From Bacillota bacterium (GTDB lineage: Bacteria > Sysuimicrobiota > Sysuimicrobiia > Sysuimicrobiales > Segetimicrobiaceae): a stretch of 38,623 nucleotides of DNA. The stretch is taken from assembly GCA_021324975.1 (NCBI GenBank), contig JAJPIA010000008.1:1-38623 (forward strand), written 5' to 3'. This document shows positions 14,873 through 23,491 of this stretch, one piece after another; position 1 is the first letter of the stretch, and each line of letters starts with the position of its first letter. Below the pieces are notes generated by a model, which searched no databases, was not told the DNA's origin, and saw only the letters and a program-made list of their open reading frames with translations. Both the position numbers and the translations under genes were made by a program.

Positions 14873-16518
14873 GCGGCCGCGGGCAGGACGAAGCGGAGCG
14901 CGCCGTCGCGCGGCTGACGAGACGGCGGTTGTTGGGATCCACCACGGCGGCCGCGGCTGGCCTGGCAGCGGGGTCATTCGCCTGGTTCGCGGAGCGCGCC
15001 CCGGCGTACGGTGCCGCACCCAATGTGCTGCGGATCTTGCAAAGCGAGCCGGTCTACGGCTTCAACCCCGTGCTGGAGTCGACGAACTGGCCGGAGACCA
15101 ACCGCATGGTATACAACGGGTTGGTCGATGTCGGCCCGTCGGGGCAACCCGTCCCGGGCGTGGCGAGCTCCTGGACGGTGAACGAGAACGGCGACACGTT
15201 CACGTTCAAGCTGATTCCCGGCATCAAGTTCACCGACGGGACCGAGCTCACGTCGGACGACGTCAAGTTTACGTACGAGATGCTCGTCGACCCGAAGTTG
15301 GGCTCGACGCTCGGCAGTTTCGTGTCGAACTTGAAGAACGTCGACACGCCGGACAAGTACACGGCCGTACTGCGGTTCGACGGGCCGAACGTGCTCATGA
15401 TGCCGCTCGTTTCGCCGATGGGCATCCTGCCGGCCCACCTCTGGTCGAACGGCGATCCCCACACCAACAAGTACCTGCATGCACCGGTCGGATCGGGGCC
15501 GTTCATCGTGACGGAATGGCAGCACGGCGACCACATCAGTTTCGTCCGCAATCCTAACTACTTCCGGAAGCCAAAGCCATACGTCGATCAGGTCTTCTTC
15601 AAAGTCGCACCTGACGCCTCAACGGGCCTGCTCTCATTCCTGAACCACGACCTCGACGTCGTCCTATCCCAGGGTATTCCCGGTGGGCCTCCATACGATC
15701 AGATGCGGAGGATCCTCGATGCGAAGCCCCCGGGCGTGGTTGCGACCGTGTTCGAGCAGAACTGGGTGCAGAATCTGTTTGTCAACACGGCGAAGCCGCC
15801 GTTCAACAACGTGAAGGTGCGGCAGGCGCTGGCTCACGCGATCGACAAGGCCTTCATCGTCAAGTCGCTCTTGTTCGGATTCGGCAAACCCGAAGAGACC
15901 CTGGTGGCGGATACGCCGGCGACCAAATGGGCGCACGCTTCGAACATCAAGCCGTACGACCACAGCGTGGAGAAGGCCAACGCGCTGCTCGACGAGGCGG
16001 GCTTCCCGCGCAAGGGCGGTACGCGGTTTCCGGTGACCATCCTGGCCACGGAAGGCTTTCGCGTCCAGTTGTCCGAAGCGCTTCGGGAAATGCTACGGAC
16101 TGTCGGGATCGCTGCCGACATCAAGACATACACCTATGGCGAGTACATCGGCCGTATCCGCCAGCAGGACACGGCCGCCTGCGTTTGGACGCTGTTCATT
16201 TCGAAGCAGATGGATCCCGCGGCGATCTGCGAGTACGTCAACGGCAAGAATGCCCACGTGGGCGGCACCGACTTCTCAGCCTGGGACAATCCGCAAGTCA
16301 CGGCGTGGATCCCACAGGCGCGGGCAACAACGGACCGCGCCAAGCGGGCTCCGCTGTACGTCAAGATTCAAGAGGTCGTGCACGAGGAAGTGCCGATCAT
16401 TCCGCTCTACACCGCTGACGGCATCGATCTCTGGTACAGTCGGATCACCGGGCTGCACAGCGTCGACTCATTGACTGGCACGATGGAGTCCGTCGAAAAC
16501 GCGCGGATCACTGGGTGA
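14869..16518 (+). CDS. Tat-exported dipeptide-type ABC substrate-binding protein (family 5)
   Basis: This 549-residue protein has a twin-arginine signal (TRRRLLGS, residues 17-24, then an Ala-rich hydrophobic core) and no lipobox. The mature region is a classic family 5 protein: 'NPVLESTNWPETNRMVYNGL', 'NGDTFTFKLIPGIKFTDGTEL', 'VRQALAHAIDKAFIV' and 'EEVPIIPLYTADGIDLW'. Such proteins capture peptides, nickel chelates, opines and other large solutes. Tat export means folding before transport, seen in some family members. The GTG start overlaps the cupin stop. It belongs with the permeases at 17241 and 18202, although an isochorismatase-like gene is inserted between them. No ATPase is nearby. 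Confidence 0.92.
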   Translation: MSGRGQDEAERAVARLTRRRLLGSTTAAAAGLAAGSFAWFAERAPAYGAAPNVLRILQSEPVYGFNPVLESTNWPETNRMVYNGLVDVGPSGQPVPGVASSWTVNENGDTFTFKLIPGIKFTDGTELTSDDVKFTYEMLVDPKLGSTLGSFVSNLKNVDTPDKYTAVLRFDGPNVLMMPLVSPMGILPAHLWSNGDPHTNKYLHAPVGSGPFIVTEWQHGDHISFVRNPNYFRKPKPYVDQVFFKVAPDASTGLLSFLNHDLDVVLSQGIPGGPPYDQMRRILDAKPPGVVATVFEQNWVQNLFVNTAKPPFNNVKVRQALAHAIDKAFIVKSLLFGFGKPEETLVADTPATKWAHASNIKPYDHSVEKANALLDEAGFPRKGGTRFPVTILATEGFRVQLSEALREMLRTVGIAADIKTYTYGEYIGRIRQQDTAACVWTLFISKQMDPAAICEYVNGKNAHVGGTDFSAWDNPQVTAWIPQARATTDRAKRAPLYVKIQEVVHEEVPIIPLYTADGIDLWYSRITGLHSVDSLTGTMESVENARITG

Positions 16519-16531
16519 TCGAGGCGCCACC

Positions 16532-17206
16532 ATGCTGACGTTTCGGGGACGCGAAATTCCGGAGTCGTTGTCGGAGATCGTCAATCCGCGGCACACCGTC
16601 GTGATCGTGCATGACATGCAAAAGGACAATACCGCGGCGGGTTGGGCGTACGACAAGGTTGGCCGGCGCATCGACGTGAGCAAGATCCTGCCGGTGCTCG
16701 TCCGGTTTCTCGGCGACGCGCGGCGGCATGGCGTTCGGGTGATGTACACGCAGTACACGAACCTGCCGGACTTCGGCAGCTACACGGACATGCGCATCCG
16801 GTCTGACTACAAGCGGCTGACGGATCCCGGGCAGCGGACGGCGTTGGAAGGCCTGGTCGAAGACACGCCGGGGTGGGCCACTATCGACGAGCTGAAGCCC
16901 CAGCCTGGCGAGGTTATTATCCGAAAATTCCGCGTCGACGCGTTCATCGGCACGCCGCTCGAGTTGTTTCTGCGCCTCAACCGCGTCCGAACCCTGGTCC
17001 ACACCGGAATCGCGACGGAGGTCGGCATCCTGCCCACGGCCTGGCACGCGTTGAATGCCGGGTTTTTCCCGGTCGTGCCGGAGGACTGCGTCGGGCCGAT
17101 GGAGCCGCAGTATCACGATGATGCGATGCGGTTCCTGCGCCGGCTGGCGATTCCGGTCCGTTCGTCCGACGTCGTCGAGACGTGGGAAGGCTCGGCGCGC
17201 CGATGA
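16532..17206 (+). CDS. isochorismatase-fold hydrolase with the catalytic Cys replaced by Gly
   Basis: This 224-residue protein has the isochorismatase-like fold: 'VVIVHDMQKDN' with Asp28, 'IIRKFRVDAFIGTPLEL' with Lys132, and 'HTGIATEVGILPTAWHAL'. In amidase-type members the last block carries a nucleophilic Cys; here that position is Gly165. True isochorismatases (EntB, PhzD) and the YecD group also lack this Cys, so the protein may cleave a vinyl ether or act by another route instead of hydrolysing an amide. The ATG lies 13 bases after the binding-protein stop, and the gene sits inside a transport operon, which suggests the substrate arrives by that transporter. Confidence 0.88.
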   Translation: MLTFRGREIPESLSEIVNPRHTVVIVHDMQKDNTAAGWAYDKVGRRIDVSKILPVLVRFLGDARRHGVRVMYTQYTNLPDFGSYTDMRIRSDYKRLTDPGQRTALEGLVEDTPGWATIDELKPQPGEVIIRKFRVDAFIGTPLELFLRLNRVRTLVHTGIATEVGILPTAWHALNAGFFPVVPEDCVGPMEPQYHDDAMRFLRRLAIPVRSSDVVETWEGSARR

Positions 17207-17240
17207 GCTAGCGCGGGGCGCCTGGCCGGGAGCCGCACCG

Positions 17241-18209
17241 ATGACCTATCGATACGTCGCGGGAAGGCTCGTCCAGAGCCTGGTGCTGATCGGACTGGTC
17301 GTCAGCACGGCGTTCGCCCTGATCCACGTGGCGCCGGGTGACCCGGTGACGTATCTCTACGGCGGCCAGGCCGTCAGCGGGGAGGTGCTGGCCCAGCTCC
17401 GCCATGCCTGGGGGCTCGACCGTCCCTTGTGGGTCCAGTACACCGCCTATATGGGCAACATTCTGCGCGGCAATCTAGGGTACTCGCAGATCAATTTCCA
17501 ACCCGTCGCAGCAATTCTTGGGGAGTCGCTGCCGAACACGTTGCTGCTGATGATCCCCAGCGTCCTGCTTGCCGCGGTGTTCGGGATCGCGCTGGGGATC
17601 GCGGCGGCACGCCGGCCGGGCACGGGCGCCGATTATGCCATCGGCGCCGTCTCACTGGTGAGCTACGCGACGCCGCCGTTCTGGTTGAGCGTCATTTTCA
17701 TCGTGGTCTTCGCGAGCCGGCTCCATTGGTTCCCGACGCAGGGCATGGCCACGCTCGGCGATGCCGGCGGCGGCCTCGCCCGGGTGGCGGACATTATGTG
17801 GCACATGGTGCTCCCGCTCGGCGTGCTCGCCTGGTGGTATTCAGCGTCCTTCACACGATTGACGCGTGCATCGGTCCTGGAGGAGTCGCGGAAGTACTAC
17901 CTCCTGACCGCGCGCATGAAGGGCCTGTCGGAGTTCCAGGTGTTCTACCGGCACGCACTGCGGAACGCGATGCGGTCCGTCGTCACCGTGCTCGGCGTCC
18001 AGCTCGGCACCATGTTCGCCGGCGCTGTGATGACGGAGATCGTCTTCGCGTGGCCAGGCACGGGCCGGGTGATCTATACCGCGATTCTGCAGCACGACTA
18101 CCCCGTGGTGCTTGGATTTTTCCTCATCGTCGGCGCCGCGGTGATCCTCGCGAACCTCGCGGTGGACCTTGCGTACGCGGTCATCGATCCCCGGATCCGC
18201 TTTGCGTAG
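17241..18209 (+). CDS. dipeptide-type ABC transporter permease, DppB family (set A)
   Basis: This 322-residue inner-membrane protein starts with the DppB N-terminal helix and the periplasmic 'HVAPGDPVTYLYGG' segment. It has six predicted helices and the cytoplasmic EAA loop 'TARMKGLSEFQVFYRHALRNAM'. The end, 'YPVVLGFFLIVGAAV...DLAYAVIDPRIRFA', is diagnostic of DppB-type permeases. The ATG at 17241 gives the standard N-terminus; the upstream extension only shadows the previous gene. It overlaps the DppC-type gene, if that one starts at TTG 18202. It should pair with it and take ligand from the Tat-exported binding protein. The ATPases are not encoded nearby. Confidence 0.93.
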   Translation: MTYRYVAGRLVQSLVLIGLVVSTAFALIHVAPGDPVTYLYGGQAVSGEVLAQLRHAWGLDRPLWVQYTAYMGNILRGNLGYSQINFQPVAAILGESLPNTLLLMIPSVLLAAVFGIALGIAAARRPGTGADYAIGAVSLVSYATPPFWLSVIFIVVFASRLHWFPTQGMATLGDAGGGLARVADIMWHMVLPLGVLAWWYSASFTRLTRASVLEESRKYYLLTARMKGLSEFQVFYRHALRNAMRSVVTVLGVQLGTMFAGAVMTEIVFAWPGTGRVIYTAILQHDYPVVLGFFLIVGAAVILANLAVDLAYAVIDPRIRFA

Positions 18210-19122
18210 CGCGGCAATCGCGCCCGGCCGGGAAGCTCCGCCGGCGGCCGCGGACGGCGGGCGGTTTCGCCGGCTCCGCTCTGTGTGGAGGGCGCTCAGC
18301 CGGCAGCGGGTGCCGCTCGTCGCGCTCGTGCTGTTGCTGATGCTCGGTGCCGTGGGCGCGCTCGCGCCAGCCATCCTGCCGGGCGATCCCAACGCCATGA
18401 CGGGCGACACGCTGCGGCCCATCTCGGCCGCGCATCCGTTCGGTGCGGACTATCTCGGCCGCGACGTGCTCACGCGTATCGCATACGGGATCAAGACATC
18501 GTTTATCGTGGGGCTCGCGGTCGCCGCGATCGCGATGTCGGTGGGACTCGCCTGTGGACTTGCGGCGGGCTACTATGGAGAGTGGGTCGAGCACCTGCTC
18601 ATGCGCACGGCCGACGCGCTGCTGATCCTCCCGGGTTTCTTTCTTGCGTTGATCGTCGCGTTTCTGTTTGGCGGCCGTGTGATCACGGTGGTCATGCTGC
18701 TGGGGCTCACCGGCTGGCCGCAGATCGCCCGGATCGCACGCGCCGAGGTGCTCTCGCTCAAGACCGCGGAATTTGTGGAGAGCGCCCGGGCCGCGGGCGC
18801 CTCCAACGGTCGGATCGTCCTCAAAGAGATCTTGCCGAACGCGCTTCCTCCGGTCCTGGCGTTGATGTCGTTGCTGATGTCGTATGGAATCCTGAGCGAG
18901 GCCTCCCTCAGCTTCCTTGGCGTCGGCGACCCGAACGTGATTAGCCTGGGCGGCATGCTCAGCAACGGGCTGCAGTACGCAACGACGGCGTGGTGGGTGC
19001 CGACATTCCCCGGCGCGGCGATTTTCCTGCTGGTGCTCCTGTTGAACATCATCGGCGATGGCCTCAGCATGGCGTTGAATCCCGCACTCACGAGGGCATC
19101 GCCGGGACGGAGTAATCGATGA
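18202..19122 (+). CDS. dipeptide-type ABC transporter permease, DppC family (set A)
   Basis: A DppC-type permease of about 306 residues: N-terminal 'LSRQRVPLVALVLLLMLGAVGALAPAI' helix, 'HPFGADYLGRDVLTRIAYGIKTS' signature, EAA loop 'ESARAAGASNGRIVLKEILPNALPP', and the 'GLSMALNPAL' end. The start is uncertain. No ATG precedes the first helix; TTG 18202 overlaps the DppB stop, TTG 18169 is longer, and GTG 18283 would cut the cytoplasmic leader. The 3' end shares ATGA with the AraC gene. With DppB it forms the channel of set A. Confidence 0.9.
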   Translation: MRSAAIAPGREAPPAAADGGRFRRLRSVWRALSRQRVPLVALVLLLMLGAVGALAPAILPGDPNAMTGDTLRPISAAHPFGADYLGRDVLTRIAYGIKTSFIVGLAVAAIAMSVGLACGLAAGYYGEWVEHLLMRTADALLILPGFFLALIVAFLFGGRVITVVMLLGLTGWPQIARIARAEVLSLKTAEFVESARAAGASNGRIVLKEILPNALPPVLALMSLLMSYGILSEASLSFLGVGDPNVISLGGMLSNGLQYATTAWWVPTFPGAAIFLLVLLLNIIGDGLSMALNPALTRASPGRSNR

Positions 19123-20159
19123 GCAAACACTTTTGTGTCTCAGGCAGCCTGCTTCTCAAGTTGGACGAACTGGGAGTCCGCGCCTCAGCAGTCCTGCGGA
19201 GGGCCGGTCTTCCCCAGGGCCTTCTCGATCAACCGCGCGTGCTCCTCACGACGGAGGAATTCTTCGCCCTCTGGCGCGCCATGGGCGAAGTCAGCGCCGA
19301 CCCCGGGATCGGCGTCGCGCTCGGCGCGGAGAGCAAGGTCGAACGCTTTCAGCCTATATCGCTCGCCGCTCTCTCGGCGGACAATCTCGGATCGGCCGTG
19401 CGACAAATGGCGCGCTACAAACAACTCACTTGCCCGGAGGAAATTTTGCAGCAGATGGACGGCGACGAGTGGAGCATCCAGTTCCGTTGGCTTCTCGCCG
19501 AAGAGGTCGAGCCTCAGGTGCTGAACGAATGCTGCCTGGCCTGGGTGCTCTCAGTCGCCCGCCACGGCACCGGCACCTGTCTTGCGCCCTTGCGCGTCGA
19601 GTTCGTGCAACCTCGCCCGCACGTGAACACTATCGAGCGCCACTTTGGCTGTCGCGTGGTCTGCGGAGCTCCCCGCAATGCGATCGTGTTTCGCGCGTCC
19701 GACGCCGGACGGCAGTTTGTGACCCGCAATGCCGAGCTGCTTGCGATGCTCGCCCCGCAGCTCGAGGAGGAACTGACGGAGCAAAACGGCGACGGAGATT
19801 TCGTCGAGCGCGTCCGCGGAACGATACGGCAAAAACTCACGGGCCGCCGCCCCAGCATCGACGATGTCGCCGACGCGCTCCACATGAGTCCTCGAACTCT
19901 GCAGCGGCGCCTGCAAGACGCTGGATCCAGCTTCCAGCGCGTTCTGGAGGAAGCTCGCCACCAGCTGGCCCGCCACTATCTGAACAGCCCTGCCCTCGAG
20001 CTGAGAGAAGCCGCGTACCTTCTGGGGTACCAGGACGCAAACTCCTTCGTTCGCGCGTTCCGCAGTTGGGAAGGCATTCCGCCCGCTCGCTGGCGCGAAA
20101 AGCAGGGCACAAAGGCAGCATTTCGATGCTGGGGACGAGCCGGCAGCCTGCGCAATTAG
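19119..20159 (+). CDS. AraC-family transcriptional regulator, Arabinose_bd N-terminal domain type
   Basis: This 346-residue regulator has an N-terminal ligand-sensing domain of the Arabinose_bd type: 'LRRAGLPQGLLDQPRVLLTTEEFFALWRAMG', and 'LNECCLAWVLSVARHGTG'. A C-terminal AraC double helix-turn-helix covers about residues 230-330: 'SIDDVADALHMSPRTLQRRLQ', and 'AAYLLGYQDANSFVRAFRSWEG'. Its ATG overlaps the DppC stop by four bases, so it is made with the transporter it probably controls, in response to the imported compound or a metabolite. The final 15 residues are a basic tail beyond the usual end of the domain. Its binding site is not identified; the palindrome at 13060 is not the direct-repeat type usual for AraC proteins. 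Confidence 0.92.
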   Translation: MSKHFCVSGSLLLKLDELGVRASAVLRRAGLPQGLLDQPRVLLTTEEFFALWRAMGEVSADPGIGVALGAESKVERFQPISLAALSADNLGSAVRQMARYKQLTCPEEILQQMDGDEWSIQFRWLLAEEVEPQVLNECCLAWVLSVARHGTGTCLAPLRVEFVQPRPHVNTIERHFGCRVVCGAPRNAIVFRASDAGRQFVTRNAELLAMLAPQLEEELTEQNGDGDFVERVRGTIRQKLTGRRPSIDDVADALHMSPRTLQRRLQDAGSSFQRVLEEARHQLARHYLNSPALELREAAYLLGYQDANSFVRAFRSWEGIPPARWREKQGTKAAFRCWGRAGSLRN

Positions 20160-20487
20160 ACAAGCCAGTCCTCGTAGTCGACAATACGACGCGTTGCTTG
20201 CGCACATCGAGCCCGGAACGGTGCTCTCTTCGTGATGCTCACGAGCCTGCTTGGCTCGACATGCGAGTGATGGGCGGAAGTCGGTGACTCTACTACAAGA
20301 ACGCGCATTCCGGCTCGCGGAGGCGGGAGCGTGGCGTGCCCAGGCCGGTATGGGCGGCGTTCAAGACCCCGGATCTCTTCGTCAACGGCGTAGGCGTGTC
20401 TTTTGCTGCTTCCATTAGAGCAAGGAGGTGTCGATTCCAGCCCGGCTGTTCGTCTATAGTACGAGATCGAACCAAGGGAGGTGGATT
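20160..20487. other. 328-base gene-free stretch between the AraC and VOC genes
   Basis: No gene is supported. A small GC-rich hairpin, CGAGCC-TGCTT-GGCTCG (20242-20258), lies about 80 bases after the AraC stop and could weakly end transcription; no U-run follows. TATAGT at 20455-20460 is a fair -10 candidate for the VOC gene at 20488, but no good -35 stands at the right distance. A GGGAGG ribosome site ends a few bases before that gene. Confidence 0.4.
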
Positions 20488-21273
20488 GTGGCAACCGGCA
20501 CCAAGTATGCGCACGGGGTGTTTTCCTGGACCAGTCTGAGCACTCCCGACCCGGCTGCGGCCAAGCGCTTCTACGGCGGGCTGTTCGGGTGGGAGTTCGA
20601 GGACATGCCGGCCGGTCCGGATCAGACGTACACGTTCATCCGGTCGAAGGGACGCAGCGTCGGCGGCCTCGCCAAGTTGACCAAGGAGATGCTCGCGCAG
20701 GGGGTACCGACACACTGGATGCCTTTCGTCAACGTGACGAGCGCCGACGAGGTCGCAAAGAAAGCCTCCCAGAGCGGCGGAAAGGTCCCCTACCCGCCGA
20801 TGGACGTCATGGACGTGGGCCGGATGGCCCTCATTGAAGATCCGACGGGCGCGAAGGTCGCGATCTGGCAGGCCAAGACGCACCCGGGCGCGGATCTGAT
20901 CAACGAGACCGGCGCGATGTGCTGGGACGAGTTGATGACGCCGGACACCGAGGCGGCCGGGCGCTTCTACAAGGCGACGCTCGGGTGGGCGTCTGAAGCG
21001 GTGGACATGGGCGGCGGCAGTTCGTACACGATCTTCAAGGCCGGCGACAAGCAGGTCGGCGGCATGATGGCGCGACCGCCGCGTCTCAAGGATGTGCCGC
21101 CTCACTGGGCCACGTATTTTGCCGTCGCGAGCGTCGACGACTCGGCGAAGAAGGTCACGACGCTCGGAGGCAAGGTGTTTCAGCCTCCGACAGACATCCC
21201 GAACATCGGCCGCTTTTCGGTGTGTCAGGACGCGCAGGGCGCGGTATTTTCACTCTTCACGGGGAAGATGTAG
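20488..21273 (+). CDS. VOC-superfamily protein with two glyoxalase-like domains
   Basis: This 261-residue protein has two tandem VOC modules, each built from paired beta-alpha-beta units. Module 1 starts 'SLSTPDPAAAKRFYGGLFGWEFE', and module 2 'LMTPDTEAAGRFYKATLGWASE'. The second halves are 'MPFVNVTSADEVAKKASQSGG' and 'TYFAVASVDDSAKKVTTLGG', each ending in '[IV]EDPTGAKVAIWQ' or 'CQDAQGAVFSLF'. This is the layout of the hydroxylase-like VOC proteins of Actinobacteria and relatives, whose substrates are mostly unknown; some bind metals or small ligands. The GTG start at 20488 follows GGGAGG by a good distance. No partner gene is obvious: 269 bases with a strong hairpin separate it from the SDR gene. 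Confidence 0.88.
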   Translation: MATGTKYAHGVFSWTSLSTPDPAAAKRFYGGLFGWEFEDMPAGPDQTYTFIRSKGRSVGGLAKLTKEMLAQGVPTHWMPFVNVTSADEVAKKASQSGGKVPYPPMDVMDVGRMALIEDPTGAKVAIWQAKTHPGADLINETGAMCWDELMTPDTEAAGRFYKATLGWASEAVDMGGGSSYTIFKAGDKQVGGMMARPPRLKDVPPHWATYFAVASVDDSAKKVTTLGGKVFQPPTDIPNIGRFSVCQDAQGAVFSLFTGKM

Positions 21274-21310
21274 CGGGCCGCTCTCTCGGGACGGCGCCGC
21301 ACAAATACGC

Positions 21311-21341
21311 GGGGATGGGCCGGTTACGCCGGCCCGTCCCC
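21311..21341 (+). terminator. strong terminator-like hairpin after the VOC gene
   Basis: A 13-bp GC-rich stem (21311-21323 with 21329-21341, one G-T wobble) closes a 5-base TTACG loop, 37 bases past the VOC stop. Only scattered T residues follow (ATTGTTACCGCTTTG), so it may act as a weak terminator or a 3' stabilising structure. This is the clearest such structure near a gene end in the first half of the window. Confidence 0.55.
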
Positions 21342-21365
21342 CCGGCATTGTTACCGCTTTGTTCG

Positions 21366-21378
21366 AAGGAGGTGATCC
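21366..21378 (+). promoter_or_regulatory. orphan perfect Shine-Dalgarno sequence (13 bases)
   Basis: AAGGAGGTGATCC is fully complementary to the 3' end of bacterial 16S rRNA, longer than any other ribosome site in the window. No good gene follows: the frame reading through it (V-I-L-E-L-P-K) stops at 21393-21395, and a GTG at 21396 opens only a short arginine-rich frame. It may be a remnant of a lost gene, a leader-peptide signal or chance. Confidence 0.4.
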
Positions 21379-21542
21379 TGGAACTGCCCAAGTAAGTGCC
21401 TCGCCTAATCTTGAAGTTTTTCTCGATGAAAGTTTCCGTTCGGCGCCGTGCGCGCCAACATTCCGCACCCCGGCCGTCGGCGCCGAGAATAAGCTGCATG
21501 TTCTCTGATGCGCCCTAGGCGCGGTGAAAGGAAGCGATCGTG

Positions 21543-22376
21543 ATGCGTCTTCGGGATCGGGCGGTGCTGGTGACCGGCGCAGCGCGGGGCCTTGGGTGGG
21601 GAATTGCGCGCGCCTTTGGGCTCGCAGGAGCCGCGGTCTGCGCCGCGGACGTCAACGGCGATGAACTCGCACGGTGCGAACGCGACCTCGCCGCCGACGG
21701 CGCGGTGTTCCGCACGTGCCGCTTGGACGTTGCCGATCTCCGCGAGTGCGAGCGCACGGTCGGGGAGATCGTGGACCGCTGGGGGCGCCTCGACGTGGTG
21801 GTGCACAACGCGATCTACATGCCGCTGATCACCTTCGATGAGACCACGCCGGGCGAGTGGTCTCGCCAGCTCGACGTCGGAATCGGGGGGCTGTTCAACT
21901 GCGCCCACGCCGCGTGGAGTCAGATGAAAGCGCAGGGCGGCGGCCACATCATCGGCGTCGCCAGCGGTTCGAGCATCCGCGGCTATAAGAAGGAGATTGC
22001 CTACTGCGCGATCAAGCACGGGGTCGAGGGGTTCGTCAAGGCGCTCTCGCTCGAGGCCACCGAGCACAACATCGCAGTGAACACGATCGGGCCGGGTGCG
22101 CGCATTAAGCCGACGCGCATGACGTGGGAGGAATCCGACCGGGCACCGTCGGACGTGCGCGCGCAGTGGGCGGATCCCGTGGAGCTCGGCAAGGGGTGGG
22201 TGTGGCTCGCCGGGCAGCCGCCGCGCCGGTTCAGCGGATACCGGTTTGACGCGGGAAGGATCGTTGAGACGATCGCGCGCGAGGGCGACGCATTCGAGTT
22301 CCGGCCCGAGAAGGTTACCCTATACCCTGAGGACTTCCGCGCGCGCCAGGAGTGGTACAGCCGGTACCCCGACTAG
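21543..22376 (+). CDS. short-chain dehydrogenase/reductase (SDR), classical type
   Basis: This 277-residue classical SDR has the NAD(P)-binding 'VTGAARGLGWGIARAF' (Gly-rich turn), an acidic-leaning 'AADVNGDELAR' after strand 2 that favours NAD, and 'VVHNAIYMPL' in place of NNAG. The catalytic region has 'GSSIRG' (Ser) and 'AYCAIKHGVEGF' (Tyr-x3-Lys). The C-terminal 60 residues extend past the usual end and include 'FRPEKVTLYPEDFRARQEWY'. A GTG directly before the ATG at 21543 could also serve as start; AAAGGAAG lies upstream of both. The following gene (25-base gap) encodes a zinc deacylase, so the two may form one pathway. The substrate is unknown. Confidence 0.88.
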   Translation: MRLRDRAVLVTGAARGLGWGIARAFGLAGAAVCAADVNGDELARCERDLAADGAVFRTCRLDVADLRECERTVGEIVDRWGRLDVVVHNAIYMPLITFDETTPGEWSRQLDVGIGGLFNCAHAAWSQMKAQGGGHIIGVASGSSIRGYKKEIAYCAIKHGVEGFVKALSLEATEHNIAVNTIGPGARIKPTRMTWEESDRAPSDVRAQWADPVELGKGWVWLAGQPPRRFSGYRFDAGRIVETIAREGDAFEFRPEKVTLYPEDFRARQEWYSRYPD

Positions 22377-22401
22377 CCCGTACGAACGAGCGGGAGGATA
22401 C

Positions 22402-23337
22402 GTGGACGCGATCTACGAGGCGTTGGAATGGCGTGAGTTGCGGGTCACCGGCCATGCGGCCGCCCAATACATCCCGCTGAAGTACGGCGAAGCCGGGACC
22501 GCCGGCCCGCGGGCAACGCTCGTGGCGGGCACGCACGGCGATGAGGGCCCGTGGTCGGCGCTGGCGATCAAGATGCTGTGCCTGCTGCCGGCCAACGCTC
22601 TCGCCGGGCGTCTGCGCGTGATCTTCACGGCCAATGCGCTGGCCGCGGAGGTCGAGCGCCGCAACTCGTGGATCGACTCCCCCAACGCGATCGATCTGGA
22701 CGGCGTATTTCCCGGCAACCAGGAGGGCTCGCATACCGAGCGTCTCGCCGCGGTGCTGGCGCCGCTGATCGCCGACAACGATGTCGTGATCGATCTTCAC
22801 GGCGGCGGCACGTGGTGCATCAACGCGTTCGTCAAGCGCTTCGCCGGCTCGGAACAGCTGGCCGCCGACCTCGGCGCCCCGTTTATTCGGGAGGCCCCGG
22901 ACAAGCGCGGGGGCCTGACCACCTACGCCCGCTCGCTCGGCATCAAGGTCGTGAACGTCGAGGTGGGTGGTCGCTCGAGCCGGGAGATGTACTGGACCGA
23001 GCGCAATGTGGCGGGGCTCAAACGCGCCCTGTCCAATTGCGGCGTCCTGGCGCTGGACACGCCGCCGGCGCCGGCCGGCAAGGCGGTCGACGTGGGCCCG
23101 ACTACGCCGATGCGTGCCAAGGTCGGCGGAATCTTCGTTCCCACGCTCCGCGAGGATGCGGTCGGCACGATCGTGCCCGGAGGCACGGAAATGGGGAAGA
23201 TCCTCGACCTTCACACGCTCGCCGAGTTGCAGACGTTCACCGCGCCGTTTGAGCAGACAGCCATGATGCTGATGCGGCCGCAGATCTGCACCGTCGAGGG
23301 GTCCGCCCTCGTCTACGTCGTCGCTGCGCCCGTCTGA
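22402..23337 (+). CDS. succinylglutamate desuccinylase/aspartoacylase (AstE/AspA) family zinc hydrolase
   Basis: This 311-residue protein has the zinc-carboxypeptidase-like fold of the AstE/AspA family. 'VAGTHGDEGPWSA' supplies the HxxE metal ligands, 'AIDLDGVFPGNQEGSHTERLA' is the family's central motif, and 'VVIDLHGGG' supplies the third ligand. A C-terminal beta domain with 'VGPTTPMRAKVGGIFVPTL' resembles the biotinyl-like tail found in this group. Such enzymes remove acyl groups from N-acyl amino acids or related amides. The GTG start (CGTGGACGCG at 22401) follows GGGAGG. It lies 25 bases after the SDR gene, so a two-gene operon is probable; the ligand is unknown. Confidence 0.88.
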   Translation: MDAIYEALEWRELRVTGHAAAQYIPLKYGEAGTAGPRATLVAGTHGDEGPWSALAIKMLCLLPANALAGRLRVIFTANALAAEVERRNSWIDSPNAIDLDGVFPGNQEGSHTERLAAVLAPLIADNDVVIDLHGGGTWCINAFVKRFAGSEQLAADLGAPFIREAPDKRGGLTTYARSLGIKVVNVEVGGRSSREMYWTERNVAGLKRALSNCGVLALDTPPAPAGKAVDVGPTTPMRAKVGGIFVPTLREDAVGTIVPGGTEMGKILDLHTLAELQTFTAPFEQTAMMLMRPQICTVEGSALVYVVAAPV

Positions 23338-23491
23338 GATTTCTCCCGCCTATTCAGTCTCGTCCGCGCCTCGCACCCGCTGGCGCGTCATCAGCGATCT
23401 CATGCGGCGTACGGATCATGCTTCACCGATATGGACCGCAAACGGGCCCCAGATTCATCGGGGCGGGCGGTTGTTTGCGGCCGCGGGCAAT

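Noticed and set aside
16532-17206. Nicotinamidase or other cysteine amidase
   Set aside because: The catalytic cysteine position is Gly165.
21366-21378. Part of a 16S rRNA gene
   Set aside because: The match is to the complement of the 16S 3' end, that is, a Shine-Dalgarno sequence, and no rRNA sequence surrounds it.
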